Source: Boletus sp. NGJ (taxonomy: Eukaryota > Basidiomycota > Agaricomycetes > Boletales > Boletaceae). From it: a DNA stretch of 64,000 nt. Location: positions 116,135-180,134 of the forward strand of contig JAGTXK010000257.1 in NCBI GenBank assembly GCA_019096195.1, given 5' to 3'. Positions 1-12,789 of this stretch are shown piece after piece (the stretch's first letter is position 1; every line of letters begins with the position of its first letter). Position numbers and translations under genes: made by a program. The notes beneath the pieces are model-generated. The model saw only the letters and a program-made list of their open reading frames with translations. It made no database searches and had not been told where the DNA came from.

Positions 1-50
1 TCCCCCGCCCAATCGCCGCTGGTGACCTTATCACCCTCCAAATCTATAAC

Positions 51-413
51 ATGCTGCTCGCGGATGGCCGCGTGATTCGTCGAGTGGTGGTTCAAAATCG
101 TTCAGCGCATGGCCCGTGGGCGGCCTCGGCATATATCACTGGCACTGATGTTCCAGCTTGCTTCACTAGTGTTGTGGGGATGGTCTATGCCAGGCGCACT
201 GGCGTGGGTTGGTGGACTCTCACGAAATTTGGAACAGTGACCTTCACTGATTTTCGTGTCATTCACCGGGGAGCCGAACACACGCCCATCAGCCCGCCGG
301 GGATTGATATTTACTGGGACATGCACCGAGCACGCACTCTCGCATACGCCCAGCCGGGCCAGGGGGTCCAGGGCATCACCAGTGTCGTTTACGTATTGCC
401 AGCATCTACTTGA
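51..413 (+). CDS. Unrecognised ORF near the left edge
   Basis: An open frame of 120 codons starts with ATG and ends in TGA. Its composition is protein-like, rich in G, T, V and aromatic residues in the middle. I recognise no domain, signal peptide or motif. It may be the last exon of a gene that begins left of the window, because the frame upstream of the ATG is short here. Another possibility is that it is a chance ORF in a region that otherwise holds decayed genes. Confidence 0.25.
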   Translation: MLLADGRVIRRVVVQNRSAHGPWAASAYITGTDVPACFTSVVGMVYARRTGVGWWTLTKFGTVTFTDFRVIHRGAEHTPISPPGIDIYWDMHRARTLAYAQPGQGVQGITSVVYVLPAST

Positions 414-593
414 ACATGAAGTAGTAGTCACTGCGAGTTTTTGTAATCTTTGCAGGCTATTTTATGACATCTCAGTTTGTGATATTCCAACACTCTTCTT
501 CAACACCTGCTAGAATATTGATTGCCTCCCGTGCGCAGTCAAAGTACGCGAAATAGATCATGGCGACCCCGTACAACTTCCGTCAAGCAGAGC

Positions 594-3500
594 CCCTCTG
601 ATTAGTATCCTATCCCCCCCAACGGATCTCTGTTTGTGTCAGAGACGGTCGAGTTCAACGCGAAGCACAACCCGACTCACCCTTTCTATCCCTTCCACGA
701 CGAGCATACCAAATGTTCCCATTTAGAATTCTACCACGCCTGCCGGCACGTCGCTCATGCCGTGCGTCCCAACAGTCAATTTGAAGGCGCTGACAATACC
801 ATCATCGATATCATCGCCAGCTGTGACGCTAACCTCTATTAGGCATTAACGATGGGCGACGCTTACCCCGAATTCGGGAAGGAGACGAAACGCACTCCCT
901 TCGTACCCTAACCAGAGGCTGAAGAACGACCTCTCAATGGTGATATCATGTACTACCACCGGAGCATAGGATTCCACAAACCCATTGCGATGACAAACCA
1001 CACCGCAGTTCCTTGGTGCACCGTGTGTTTCGTTTGGTTTACAACGTCCATCTGATCTTACTCGGGGAGGAGCACGTGGATTTCTCACAATTGATGCCAG
1101 TTCTCTCCTTTCATTCCCCCACGTCCTATCGCGAATCAACCGTAGTAGCCCCATCATACTGGACCCACAGGATACGATTGAGGTAGTTCGGTCAACCAAA
1201 TCGAGCTCGCTCTTCATCGTGCCTACATTCTTGGAAGAATTGGTTGCTTCCGCACAAGCCGTCGATGTCCTCAGATCGCTGAAACATGTAGTATGACACT
1301 CTCGTCGCTTTTCTCGCGTCGTTTTGTGGAATTTGACATGCTTCCTCTTAGGCTTTCGGGGTCGGCCCTCTCACGAGAAAGATGGGCTGGTAGCTTCCAG
1401 CGTCAACCTCGTGTCTGTATATGGCGGGACGTAGTTTGGCCCCAACGTATGCACTCCGTAATCCTGCCGAGTAGCACATTTGGGAGTGGATACAGTTTGG
1501 AGCATACGATGGGTGTGGCAGGGTGATGACACATACGAGTGTCAAGTATGGGTGCGTTTTCGTTTGGGAACCCGCGGTCTCAAGATGATACACCAACTTT
1601 TTTTTTTTTTTTTTTTATATAATTCCCGATCGTGTTTGTTTTAGTCACTCGACAATCTTCAAGACATAGATCAATTATGCGCGCTGGCAAGGGACGGTGA
1701 TCGAGAAGGCGACGATGGCGTTGTACGAATCGGAGACCGATACAGTGTAAGCGTCAGTGCTCCACCACTGTCCGTCCTTATGGTCATGCAAACCTACGTA
1801 GGTATGTGTCAACTGCCAAGGCTGGGATCGACGTCCCCGTGCCTTTGATTTGGTCTCAGAGTGAAATTGAGAGCTGGTTGATGGCACATGCGACGGCTGT
1901 CAATGCAGATTACTTAACCCATCGAGCTCGACATGGATGTGTTTGAACAAGGGATTTGACAGGTCTGCTTTATTTACCCATCTCCATCGAGCGACGTTTC
2001 ACTCGTTTATATACGTAGCTTGCCCTCGACCTTGCTCAGGAACCGCATCATTCGCCGGGTCCTCGCACGGTGAGATTCAAGCAACAGTGTCTCAGATCAA
2101 CCAGAACATCATCTTCCCCACACGTCAGTTCCTTGCCAGGCATTTGATTCAACTTTTAGTTAGCACTGATACTCCTGCCGCAGATCGTAAAGCAGAGTTC
2201 GAGGGCATGATTATCAAGTACTCGATCGGCTTGGGAGAAAGGTTGGCAATGTCGTACATACTAGGTTCGGAATTTTCTACCACGGCCATGTCGTTCTACT
2301 GGGTTCGACGGGCGGGCGTGGCTCGTGTCTGCTTGCTTCCCTGCTGAGCCGTAAGGACGTGGCATTGTATATGCATTTAACCGGCCTTCCAGGACGGCCT
2401 CAATCGAACGGAGACAGCGCGCTGTTGTCGAGGACCGTGGGCTCGACACTGCCATTCTCGATTCGGCGAAGCTGATGCACATCGAGGTCGACTTGGGCCA
2501 ACCGAACCTGTCGCTCGACGATTGCACGTACCGCGAGTTCTGCTATTCGGTGACGGTGATCATCCACAGTGCGTGGCGGCTCGATTTAAACCTCGTGCTG
2601 TCGTCGTTTGAGCCGAACGTGAAGCGGACGCGACATATGGCCAAAGCGGGCGGACAAGCCGAGATTCTTGTTCACGTCGTCTGTGGCGTCGACACACGGG
2701 TGGGATAAGAATGGGGGGCGTTCCTGGAAGAGGTGCAGCTCAATGCGGGGGCTGCTGTGCGAGCTGGTTACGGTGCGAGCAAGCCCGTGTCTGAGTCGGT
2801 GCTTACTTGCTTGGTCGTCGGCCTCGTGTCGAGCGGTTTACCTGCAACGTCATTTAGAATTGGGCAGATCACGGGCGGTGCACCGTGAGGTGTGTGGTTG
2901 ACCATGGATTGGGTTCCCATCATCGTCAAGTCGCGCGTAAGCTTTTGGGCGCTTCCTTAAGCCCACGGGGTAAGTCGATAAACTGGCTCCGATTTTTTTT
3001 GGGTGTGGGGCAGATGTTATAAAAGATCGCGTCATGGCTTCCTCCGTATGTTGTATCCGATGCGATACTGGACACTGCGTTCGCAGATGAGGCACCCCCT
3101 CTTCCCGTGGACTTGGTGCATCCCCCCGAACCGACCGCATGGAAGTCTGCGAGACAGCCCATCAGCGAGGTTATCTATCAAAAGCAACTGACGCCATCCC
3201 GTCTCCCATGGATCTCATTCGCTCGATGGGTGGAAGGAGAGACTGGAAAACACGCGGTTGATACGAGCGAGGAGGATGTCCGACGTGTGGTGAGCCGCAT
3301 GCGCGAGCTCTCTCGATGATATTGTGTGCTGACACGCCCTTTTTTTGGTCATTTTTCACAACGACTATCGGGGTTGAAATTAGCCAGCCATCAAACATGT
3401 CGCGTTCATGCACACCCTGGCTCAAGGCGATGCAGCAATATGTCGGCAGTCGAGTCGGTCGGGTACATCAGCAGATGCCTCCAAATCGGAGCGCGCGAGA

Positions 3501-3600
3501 GCGAGACCATGCGTCATCTCGCTACAGCTGTCGACCGTGGACGCAGTACTCTGGTTGGATTATTGGGAAGCGGCGGGGATGTTTACGCAAGGCGTGTTGA
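594..3600 (+). pseudogene. Decayed NRPS-like adenylate-forming reductase
   Basis: Conceptual translation in shifting frames recovers, in order, the parts of a basidiomycete NRPS-like (A-T-R) reductase. The N-terminus of the adenylation domain is near 640-840 (HNPTHPFYPF). A wrecked adenylation core follows at 846-1000, where the usual SGSTGxPK loop reads like SIGFHKPIAMT, and a late adenylation segment lies at 1680-1750 (RAGKGTV). The carrier-domain remnant at 1930-1990 reads GFDRS where GxDSL is expected, so the phosphopantetheine serine context is lost. The NAD-binding reductase is at 2360-3590 (VIIHSAWRLDLNLVLSSFEP; SSVASTHGWDKNGG; closing YWEAAGMF). Many frameshifts and stops interrupt it, and a T-run lies at about 1592-1616. 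Intact relatives activate and reduce carboxylic acids to aldehydes or alcohols. The identification rests on recognised family patterns; the inactive state is directly visible. Confidence 0.8.
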
Positions 3601-3748
3601 TATTGTGTGTAAATTGTGTGCGTGGAAGAATCCCCGACTCCCACAATAGTGGGGGAGGGTTTTGTCTGCAGCAAACATCAGACAGCCGGCAAATGAGCAT
3701 TGTCGATTGGGAAAGTGTCACCCACTACTATTTGCACCCCGACGATCA

Positions 3749-3845
3749 TGCAAGCTGCAATAGTGACTGGCAGTGCTCGAGGAATTGGGAGAGCAGTTGC
3801 TTTACAACTGGCAAGGGATGGTTACAATATGACTCTGAATGACAG
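3749..3845 (+). pseudogene. N-terminal stub of a short-chain dehydrogenase/reductase
   Basis: From an ATG at 3749 the frame reads a Rossmann start: beta strand, glycine-rich TGSARGIG loop, then RAVALQLARDGYN. After about 32 codons the similarity ends and the frame runs into low-complexity sequence with no NNAG, YxxxK or other SDR motif. This is therefore a first-exon fragment, possibly a cofactor-binding start left behind by a deletion. It lies 150 bp downstream of the decayed NRPS-like reductase and may once have belonged to the same cluster. Confidence 0.6.
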
Positions 3846-3859
3846 TGTGTTAGTTACAT

Positions 3860-6800
3860 CTAAATCGTGTAAAGAAACTTGTAAATTGAATCTGCTGCAG
3901 TTTACGTCAGGGAAAGAAGGAAGATCGAAAGAGCCTGATCGATCGACTGTGGACGTCCAGATTGACGATCAGCACACCTCGAACGACGACGTACCCGCAG
4001 CAGAACCTCCTCCACCAAACTTCAACTCATACGAGCGACGCTGCGACATTAAATCGTCGAGCACGGGAGTCAAGCACACAGACGCGCGCAGTGGGGTAGA
4101 CGGTTCAGGGGTTGAAACGAACGTACCAGAAGAACCCAACGAGCAGCGATAGGCGAGACGATCGCGTCGAATCAAGACAGCGGGCAAGGAGGCACGCATA
4201 GAATCTATCAAACAACATCAAGGACGGAGGGGAGGCCAGAGCGACTACGATGGAAAGACTCCGCAGAGATGGCGCAAGAACAACGTCGGCCGTAATTCAC
4301 GACAAATAGCACCGAAGCTGCTAGCTGGACAAGATGAAAAATCTCGGAGCGATTCCCCGTGGGCCTGTATGGCAGTTGCATGGATTACCAGTTTTTGTCC
4401 CTCACGTGACGAGTTGAAGCATATCAACCAGTCTGACAAGCTTTTTTTTAAAAAATCTTTAAAGCTGTGGGCTCGCGGTTAGGATTTCATGCGGTAAGCT
4501 GTGACCATACGCTTCCAGTGGAGCGTTATCGTGGAGTATAGAGAGAGAATACGAAGCCCTTCTGCTTACGGATGTGTTGAGGCATGAATTGGGCCACACT
4601 TCACTCCATCCGTGCCTTACGTTCACCCTGCGAAAGGCATTCCCTCCGAGCGAGGCATTGCTATCTGTAGAAAGTAAGTGGGCGGTGGTTCTTCCCTTCT
4701 CCATAAACACTTTCAAAAGCATCATATCGCGCTAGTGATCATTTCAATGCTCGTCTGGTCTGCTGTGTACTATAAAACATGTACAACTGATTACTATGTA
4801 TAATGCAAGAAAAGTTTTGGGTGATTCCTACATTAGAGTGGTCGGAAAAGGCATATTTTATTCAAACTTCGAGAGTCAATAAACAGGATAGGAGTTTAAG
4901 TTATACTCGACGCTACTCTCAGCATTATGAGATAGTGTACTGTATAACTAAAATTGTCTGGAACCTCTATCGTTGATGTGTCTTTTCTCATACTCGACGA
5001 TATTGCATTCCGTCGCCTCCTGTTTTGCATTGTACCGGTCCACAGCGCAGTGACCCTGAGCAAGAGAACTCGCCCACAATGTCCTCCTGGTTTGGTATCC
5101 GCCGACTTGGGGCACAGCTGAGGATCGGCGAGCCGTGCGCCCTTATCGTGGGGTGAAAGAAGCTTTTTTGAGCTGACTTTATAGTTTGAATTGCCCGCTA
5201 CAACAAAGATCGTACACAGTGCCCCTCCGAGTACAATGTATATCTGGGGAGTAATGTAAAAGAGTGGCATCTCCGCTGAGAGACGCGATGATCACGACCC
5301 AGATCGGAGTCGCTCGCGCCATTCTGGTTCAAAGCTCAAATTGCGGGAGATTATGTGCACCTCTACGACTGGATGTTGAACGTCCCTGTGACACGGAGAT
5401 TTGGATCCATTTCCTACTAATCCACTCTCGCGATCAGAGATGACCGTAATCTACGTAAACTCCACCTCTACTTATTTCCGATCTCTCCTCTCCGCTCGCC
5501 GCTTGACCATTTTGTCGTGAGCAATGGGAAAGAGGCATAATGCGCTCCCACCTGAATCTGCGGAGTAGTAGTTACATCTTGGCAGGGCCCTTCTACGGAC
5601 GCCCGGCATCCGATACGACTTCTGATTGGCCAAAATCTGTTACACAACCCCTCGTGAGTTAAATTATGCATCAGGGTCCCACCCCCTCTATTACCCAGCT
5701 TCGCCTCCAGAAACATCCTTGACGATATGTTTCATAAATCGATGAAACATGCGATCCCAAGAGCTGTCAGGAGTTATTTGTACGTGTACGCATAGTGGTA
5801 TTTCTGGGGTCGAATCGGAATGTGTGCGACTCGAAGTTTTCGTTTGCCCGTTCACGAATGGGGGAACTGGTCATATTACGCCGGGAGAGCGTCACATCGT
5901 TCTCGTTCTCGTGCCACATTACTGATGGCTCCGCCTTCTCACCATGTTGGTCACAACACGTGTGCAGACGGGAATGAAACGTGTATTCGAATACACGACG
6001 GGGCAGACTTTCAGTTCGGACGTTAGACGCGGCGAGCGAATGAAGGTGTACACACATTTTTATTCGGAGGGTAATTGTAGTTCGAGGGTGAGACCGAGAC
6101 AGGTGAGGATACGATGATCGGCTGCTGGACTTGATTTCCCGAAAGAAGTGTTTTTGCTCTTCGCGTCCATTCGTGGATCTAAGACCCGCTTTGTAACGAC
6201 TGATCGGATGTGCCATGTTTGGCAGATCGTTGGTCGCGGAGAAGATAGGTCGTGGGTTTCGAACCGGTAATGAAGGCACTGGTAATACTCACTCCACAGT
6301 GTTTCTATGCTTCTCTGGTGGTGTTTCCATCCAATTTACAACACAAACGGCGCATGATACCTAAATCAAGGGATCTCACAAAGTCAGCATCGAACGATGT
6401 TCACCACAGTACTGGAACATGGTGAGACCGAATGAGAACATTATACCTTCACCTGATTGAAAGCTTGCACTACAAATTGTGCCGATTCGGGTTCCATTTA
6501 TTAGCTGCTCCACAGGGTGCCGTCTCCAGGAACGATACATAATCGTAAGTTGATGCCTTGGGGTCAGATACCTTTTTCTGGAACAACCATATCGCAATCC
6601 CCCCATTGGCCCACATTTCGGACGCGGCGTCAAAGCCCCTGTTGACCGGGTGTCGTGGTTATGACCCTTGGAATGGATGATACAACCTTTTCGTGTCCAG
6701 TGAGTGATACACGTGGGACAATAAAAGACGTACATACTCGGCTGCCTCGTTTACACCCTCGAGGCTATGTTCAACTCTGCAGGAAGTTGTGGGGCAACAA

Positions 6801-8380
6801 CCCGAACTTCTCGTCGACCTCCTGTTTCACCACGCGGCATCCCAAGCATAGCGCCAGCGTGGCATCGCGCATGACGGCGTTCCATACCCCTGGGCTCCCA
6901 ACGGCATCGGGTTGCCTGCAGGCATTCGTCCTCTCATTTGTCATTCCTATCAAGCCACCGTCTGAGCAGTTGACCACGCCACTGCGCATGCGAAGCCTCA
7001 TTTTTGGGCGGTATCCAACCCTCCGGCTCCTGCCCCAGGTGATTATATTCAGAGTCTGCCAGAATCACCCCAGTTTTGATCGTGGGCATGCCGTCACCGT
7101 TCAGAGACATGTAATAATGGCTTGCCAGCGAGCCATCTTGGCAGACAAGATCGACACGTCACGTTGGGTGGATATGTGCGGACATAGGCGTTGATTGTGG
7201 AACGGAAAAGGAGCGTGTTAGGAACACGAGGCGACGAACGCTCGCCACTGGCTGACATACTTGGGAGACAGTCGCCAGTAAAGGCTACAGTAGAGCTTCT
7301 GGGTGGGTTTTCTTTCAGAATGGACGTCAAGCCATCATGGGACCGTTTCGAAGCTTCGCACCTATATTTAAACACACGTCAAAACCACATGTATCACTGG
7401 TAAGCTGTGCTGCTGCGCGGCTGTGCATGTTTTGCGTGTATGTCCTGGATTTCCTAGTCACAAATTACCATTGCGGTCAGGTTTTCTAGCTGGTTGGTGC
7501 ACCAACGAAGGAGGAGGGGTTCGGGCCGTTCGGAGAGAGACCGCGGTGTAATTGCGTGCTTGCGGTCGGAACCTGGCGGCAAGTCCCAGCGCTTCCTGAT
7601 TCAGCCGAACTCGCGCGGTCATTTCGCGTCGAAGGCTGGGGATGAGGAAGCCTCGAGGTCGTCAGTGAGAGGTCCCGTGATCACGGCCCGCATCCTAATT
7701 GATGAATTCTTTGGTTGAGCAGGAACGGGTCAGGGTAAAGGGGATCGGCTAATTTGCAGGGCAATGTGGTTACGAGAGTGATGGAATCGGTGGGTGCCAG
7801 TGAGAAGATATGGGGGGCGATGACAGGGGTTACGAATATTCTTTTACTCTTTCGAACGAGAGAGAAGCAGGGGATGGTTGCTACTAGAAACGTACAAGAG
7901 GCAGGGTAAGGTGGGTAATTGGAGGAGGCAGTGAGCACGAGGGCACGTGTTAGTGTGCGCGTGCGGAACGTGGCATAGGTTGGAGCTGCCGTGTATACCC
8001 GGATGCCAGACCTCCACTGGCACGCGATTGGGTGTTGTCCAGGCCACCCAGCGTTCTGGGCAGAAGTGGCAAAAAAAGGATGAGTCCATCAGGTTCTGGC
8101 GAGACCGGGACGAGCGTACGAGATGGACTGCCGTCCTGGACTGTCCCATACGAATATAATTTGTTTTTATGTGCGTGTATTGCAAAAATCCCAAACGGAG
8201 CTGCTAGGAATAGTCGGGGTTTCATTCTGTCAAATTTCTGCAACGTGCGCTCTGAATAAGAGTCAGTTTTTGGATCTCATTTTCGTTGCCGGTATCTCTT
8301 ATACTTCGTCCTGCGTATCACAGCACCCCTCAAGCTCTCGATCGCTTCAACATCCTGAACGAACCCGTTTCTTGCTCTCT
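3860..8380. other. Gene-poor stretch
   Basis: About 4.5 kb without a gene I can support. Several open frames of 70-180 codons exist (for example 5767-6279 minus and 6655-7194 plus), but none shows a domain, credible splicing or a protein-like composition over its length. Some minus-strand segments between 6400 and 7350 look faintly coding and could be an old relic I cannot name. The last 200 bp before 8392 probably hold the promoter and 5' leader of the GATA factor gene. Confidence 0.4.
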
Positions 8381-8391
8381 TCTCTTTGTTC

Positions 8392-11129
8392 ATGCCCTCC
8401 ATTGTCAACTTAAAGTTCAAGGTATTCCCATATATCTTTCCCACACCTCCGACTTGACTCACCCTCATCCCAGGGTAACAAATCCTTCGTCGCATTCTCC
8501 AATCTAGGCGACTCGGAGTCGCTCACAAAGACATGGAAAGTGCGTTTTTTGATCCCATCCGCTCGATCACCCCTTTTTCATCCCCTGTAGGTCTGCACGA
8601 AAGTGGCCAGTTACCTCGAGCAGGGCCAGCGTCTCGAGAACTTGAGTTGGCGCCTCTGGCATTTGCAGAACCTCATTGTCGATTCTGACAATGCCAAGTC
8701 GAAGCGTGAGTTCAAAAAGCTCTCCAAGAACATGGGCGACAAGCTCGACAAAGAAAAGGGCCGGTCCGTCTCTTCTCATTGTCTTCTTAGCCGCCCTGTA
8801 CCCTGACTCTTCCTCCATAGGAGCATCGAGGAGCTTGAGGCTCCCGACTTTAAACGCAATGCGTCCACTGATCTCATTCGCCAGCGTGCTGTTGAAAGAG
8901 AGCGCAGCCGTGAGGCCAGTCAGAATGCGAAGCCCGGGATCATTAAGCGCATGCAATTCACCTTCTCAGTCGATCAACCCACCCCTGCCACTCCGAATGC
9001 CGCCGTCCCGAAGCCCGACCTTAGACCTTCTGCGGAATTCAAGGAAACTTCCACCCGACGTGGCCGTCAGGCCACTCGTGCCCATGTCGCTGGCGACGAA
9101 TCCATTCATACAGACACGGACGCTTCCGCCGGCTCCCGGAAGCGCAAGTATCCGACCGATGACCAGCCCCTGCTTCGGTTCCCTTCTCTCTTTTCAAACG
9201 ATTTTGGCCCATCCGCCCTCCTCTCTGTGCAACCCACCTTTTCCAGTGCTATGAATTACGGAGAAGACGTTACCAATACTTCCTCCCGCGGTTTTAGCAT
9301 CCTTCGTCCTACCATCGAACTTCCGCTAGATGAGATCCTCAGCAACGTTGATCCTACGGATGACCATCCGTCTTCCTGGCTCATGGCGCAAAATGAGCCC
9401 ACCCTTGCTACTGACGCCGACATCATGATGCAGGAGTCCTCCGGGTCTGGTTCGTCTCGCTCGGAGTCCCAATCCTCTCGCAATGACAACGAATTAAACG
9501 CCACCACATTTTCACTTTCCCAACCTGCCAAGGAAACCCCTCCCCAGACTATCTCCCCAGCCAAGCTTGGTCCTAGCGCTGGAACTCGGAGCAATGTCCC
9601 CAGCACTCGCCCCAACCTCACAGTGAAGACCCAGAATGCTCCCGCTACGCGTTCGTCTGGCCCTGGTGCCACCGCCACTAGCGTCAACCCTGCAGTTCTT
9701 CGAGGAACTGGCAACTCCGCCCCTGGCGGGGTAAAGGCCGAGTGCTCAAACTGTGGCGCCACCCATACTCCTCTCTGGCGCCGTGGGCTCAACGACGAGT
9801 TGAACTGCAACGCATGCGGCTTGTACTGCAAGCTGGTTCGTGACTTTTCGATGACACATGTGACGAGAAAACTCATGGTCTCCGCAGCACAAGCGTCCAC
9901 GCCCAAAGAGTATGCGCGCCAGTCATGGCGAGGGCCGCACTCAAGTGGCTCCTCGCCAGGAAGTGGTTGACGTCATTGGTGGGTTTCCTCGGTACATGCG
10001 ACACACCACTCAGCTCAGTGGAGCCGCCGGCACAGCTCAATGCTACAACTGCCACACCACCGCGACGCCGCTCTGGAGGAAGGACGATGAGGGTAAGACA
10101 GTTTGCAATGCGTAAGTTTCACACCTGTGGTTCCTTTGAGCGATGACTCATGTTACAGGGGCCTTCACATTAGATGCGGCTTATAGTGAGTAATGTGCTT
10201 TGTTATCGGTCATGCAGTCGCTAAACATGCTTTATTCCAGTTATAAATTACATGGGTCAGCAAGACCGATTTCCATGAAATCGGACGTTATTCGCAAACG
10301 TTCACGCCATGACGCTCGGCGCGTCGGTCCGGACTCCTCCGAAACTCCATCTGCGAGCCCAGGCGCGAGTCGCCGGACTTCACCGACTGTGGAATCTTCT
10401 CCAACTCTGGCCCCGGACTCAACCACTCAACCGACGTACGAATACAACGATGAAACAACGACGCAGAGCACAGCGTCCGAGCTCCTGGGAGCGCTCGGGC
10501 CCGACGTGCAGAGTGCTAGTTACAACAACCAGACGAACTATGCGAACATCTTTAATCCCTTCCCCGGTCCTTATCATCCCGACTATCTGAGTCAGAATTT
10601 CCAGACACCACCTGATGCGCTTCCGTTCTCGGGTGTTGAGACTTTGGAGACAGAGGTCACCACCAACAATGAGCAGAGGATGAAGAAACGCCGTCGCATG
10701 AGCACGGATTCGGCATCCGAACCCCCGTCTTCTGCTGTATCTTTTTCCTCCTATGCAGACTCATATTCGGGCCACTCCTCCACCGCATCGCACTCACGCC
10801 GTTCTTCGATGGACTTTCCCTTCTTCTCTTCGTACAGTGTTTTCCGCGGCTCCGGGAACGCATTCTGGCACCCCCCGACTGTCGGCGCTGACCGGTCCCC
10901 TCAACTCGTTCACCCCCCTATGCTCCCGGCCGAAGATTCGCCGATGGACTTCTTCCACCCCCCGATGCTCCCACAGGATGAAGATAACTTTTTTGCCACC
11001 TACCTCCACCCTCCCATGTTGCTTCCTGCGGATGACTCGAACGTTCAGCACCAAAACCACCATCACCAGCAGAATTATAATTCTGCTGCGCAAGCCGAGT
11101 TTTATGATTCTGCCATGCAAACCTTTTAA
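8392..11129 (+). CDS. GATA-type transcription factor with areA-like N-terminal domain and two zinc fingers
   Basis: Seven exons: 8392-8421, 8474-8539, 8591-8763, 8821-9835, 9888-10111, 10174-10185 and 10241-11129. All introns are GT-AG and the protein is about 802 residues. Residues 30-60 contain RLENLSWRLW, the hallmark of the areA-type N-terminal domain of fungal nitrogen regulators. Finger 1 (about residues 397-421) is C-x2-C-x17-C-x2-C, followed by the basic tail HKRPRPKSMR. Finger 2 (about 480-504) has the same spacing and ends in KLHGSARPISMK. Ser/Thr/Pro-rich linkers surround the fingers. The C-terminal region carries repeated HPPML motifs near residues 716-770. The start ATG is chosen because it splices in frame to the conserved domain. 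It is likely a nuclear regulator binding GATA sites, with nitrogen or related metabolic control the natural guess. No lesion was seen. Confidence 0.88.
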
Positions 11130-11796
11130 TGGACACCACTTCCGTGCGCCTTTTGCATCCTCCGGTTTCTACTCAGGTTTTTCCATCCTCTTCATTTTCT
11201 ACACATATCTTCCGCTGCCCGATATGTAGATCACACAAAAACGCCGTCTAAACAAGCTGTATCATTGCAGATCACGTTGCATTCTATTTCTCGTCATGAC
11301 GCAGCCTACCCCCTTTGATTTCACCTCTCTCGTGTCTCCACTATAGTCTCTTTCTTCTCTCTCACCTACCATATATATTTTTGGTTGCATAGCTACCTCC
11401 CCAAGACGGGGTTGCTATCCCCAGTACGACACAGTTGTATCTGTTGTGTTGCCACTCGCGAAGGGCTTCGCGGTTCAAGCTCCAAAATGGTATCTATTTC
11501 ACGTACATCGTATCTCCCGTTATTCTTCATTGAGTGGCTTTTCTTATTGTTCGAAACGATCAACGTTATTCTAAGATCGCGTAGCAACTCCCCCTTTACT
11601 TCGCGTCGGCACTGCATATAGACAGTATCGTCAAATCATGACAAGTCACTGGCTGTTTCCGCGGATTGCTCGGCTTTTCTTGTTTCGGTGCGACGTCTGT
11701 AGCCAGGCGTACATTCCTAAAATTTTGCGTTGGTGTATTGTTATACATGCTTTATCTCCGTAATATGGGTCGTCTCTCGGGACGCAAGCATCGAGA

Positions 11797-11844
11797 GCGA
11801 ATGCGACTCACCACACGTCGGATATCCTCCTCGCTCGTATCAAC
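11797..11844 (-). pseudogene. Dispersed fragment of the NRPS-like reductase
   Basis: On the minus strand, 48 bp match 3257-3304 of the NRPS-like relic with only a few substitutions (VDTSEEDxRRVVSR in both). The copy lies in the opposite orientation, 8.5 kb away, just downstream of the GATA gene. No other part of an NRPS-like gene is visible around it. It is best read as a scrap of a second, almost erased family member or of a duplicated segment. Confidence 0.6.
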
Positions 11845-12305
11845 TGCTTTATCCATCGAGCGTTTGCACGTGACTGACATTGACAACCTGCTGACGCGCC
11901 GAAACGAGAAGGTGAGCTTAAGGTGAACGACGACGACATACTCGCCTCTCACTGTTTACAATCCATTAGCCAACAGCTGTATCTCGAGTCCTCTGGCCCT
12001 GGCTTTTCCGGGTCATCTCCCCAGTGCTGGCAGCTCTGCCGCAGGAAGCCGGGCAGGGCCAGATACTATGCACGCACAGTACTTGCTATTTATCGGGTCA
12101 TGCAAACCACATATGCGTTTCATTTCACAAAATATTGTACACAACTGATGGCACACACAACACTTTAGGCAGCATGATTCCTTACAAAGTACTGGCTCCA
12201 CTTCTGCGAGTGACTCAGAGAATGATATTGAACCGCTGCGTATCCTCTATGACAAGATCACCGGCCATTGCAAGCAGGTTCACCTGCTCGTCACGAAGGA
12301 TGTAG

Positions 12306-12768
12306 TTAGCCGGCGTTCAGCCACAAACTAAAAGGATTATGGCCCACCACACCGCCATCGATGCCCCATCTAAAGTTGTTGTTAGCTGCCGGCCGGATTC
12401 TATCCAGTACATCAGCGATTCATTCGTGGAACCACAGTGGAAATACCTACGAGAAGCCATCCTCACTGGCAACGAGTGCCCAGTTCATCTCGGCATCGCC
12501 ACCGGTGACCGGCACATCGGCTGCAAGAGCAGACTGCGCAAAGGCATTTTGGCCGACGTTCTGAATGGTGTAAACGTTCCCCCCGATGGCTTGGAAGTCC
12601 CACTAAGGGACCGTGAGTCGTGGAAAATAACTAAGGAGAGGCACTTACGACCTGGTTGTCGTTGACGGCCACATCCACAAGGGTAATGGTGTCGCCCGGG
12701 CCGGCCAATGACAAGAACTGCCCGCCATCGGTTTGGATATTGTGGTTACCGGGTGCAGGGAGGGCCAT
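12306..12768 (-). CDS. Small beta-trefoil (ricin-B/protease-inhibitor-like) protein
   Basis: Three exons on the minus strand: 12768-12649, 12602-12451 and 12369-12306. The introns are GT-AG and the product is 111 residues. It starts MALPAPGNHNIQTDGG, has a QxW-like element (NQVWDF) at the end of exon 1, then NVYTIQNVGQNAF, and ends GHNPFSLWLNAG. Repeated short beta strands with an N-x-Y-x-I-x-N pattern suit a beta-trefoil, the fold of fungal ricin-B lectins and of the I66-type serine protease inhibitors common in Rhizoctonia-like fungi. There is no signal peptide, so it is probably cytosolic, as is usual for such defence proteins. It is shorter than the 130-150 residues typical of these families, so exon 3 may be mis-modelled or the gene truncated. 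Confidence 0.6.
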
Positions 12769-12789
12769 GTTGAATATTGAAGAGATGTG

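Noticed and set aside
5767-6279. 170-codon open frame on the minus strand
   Set aside because: Ser/Arg/Asn-rich composition without domain, conserved block or splice support; probably chance.
6655-7194. 179-codon open frame on the plus strand
   Set aside because: No recognisable motif; the opposite strand looks at least as protein-like in places, so neither could be supported.
9256-9906. 216-codon open frame on the minus strand
   Set aside because: It is the antisense of the GATA factor's main exon and has no features of its own.
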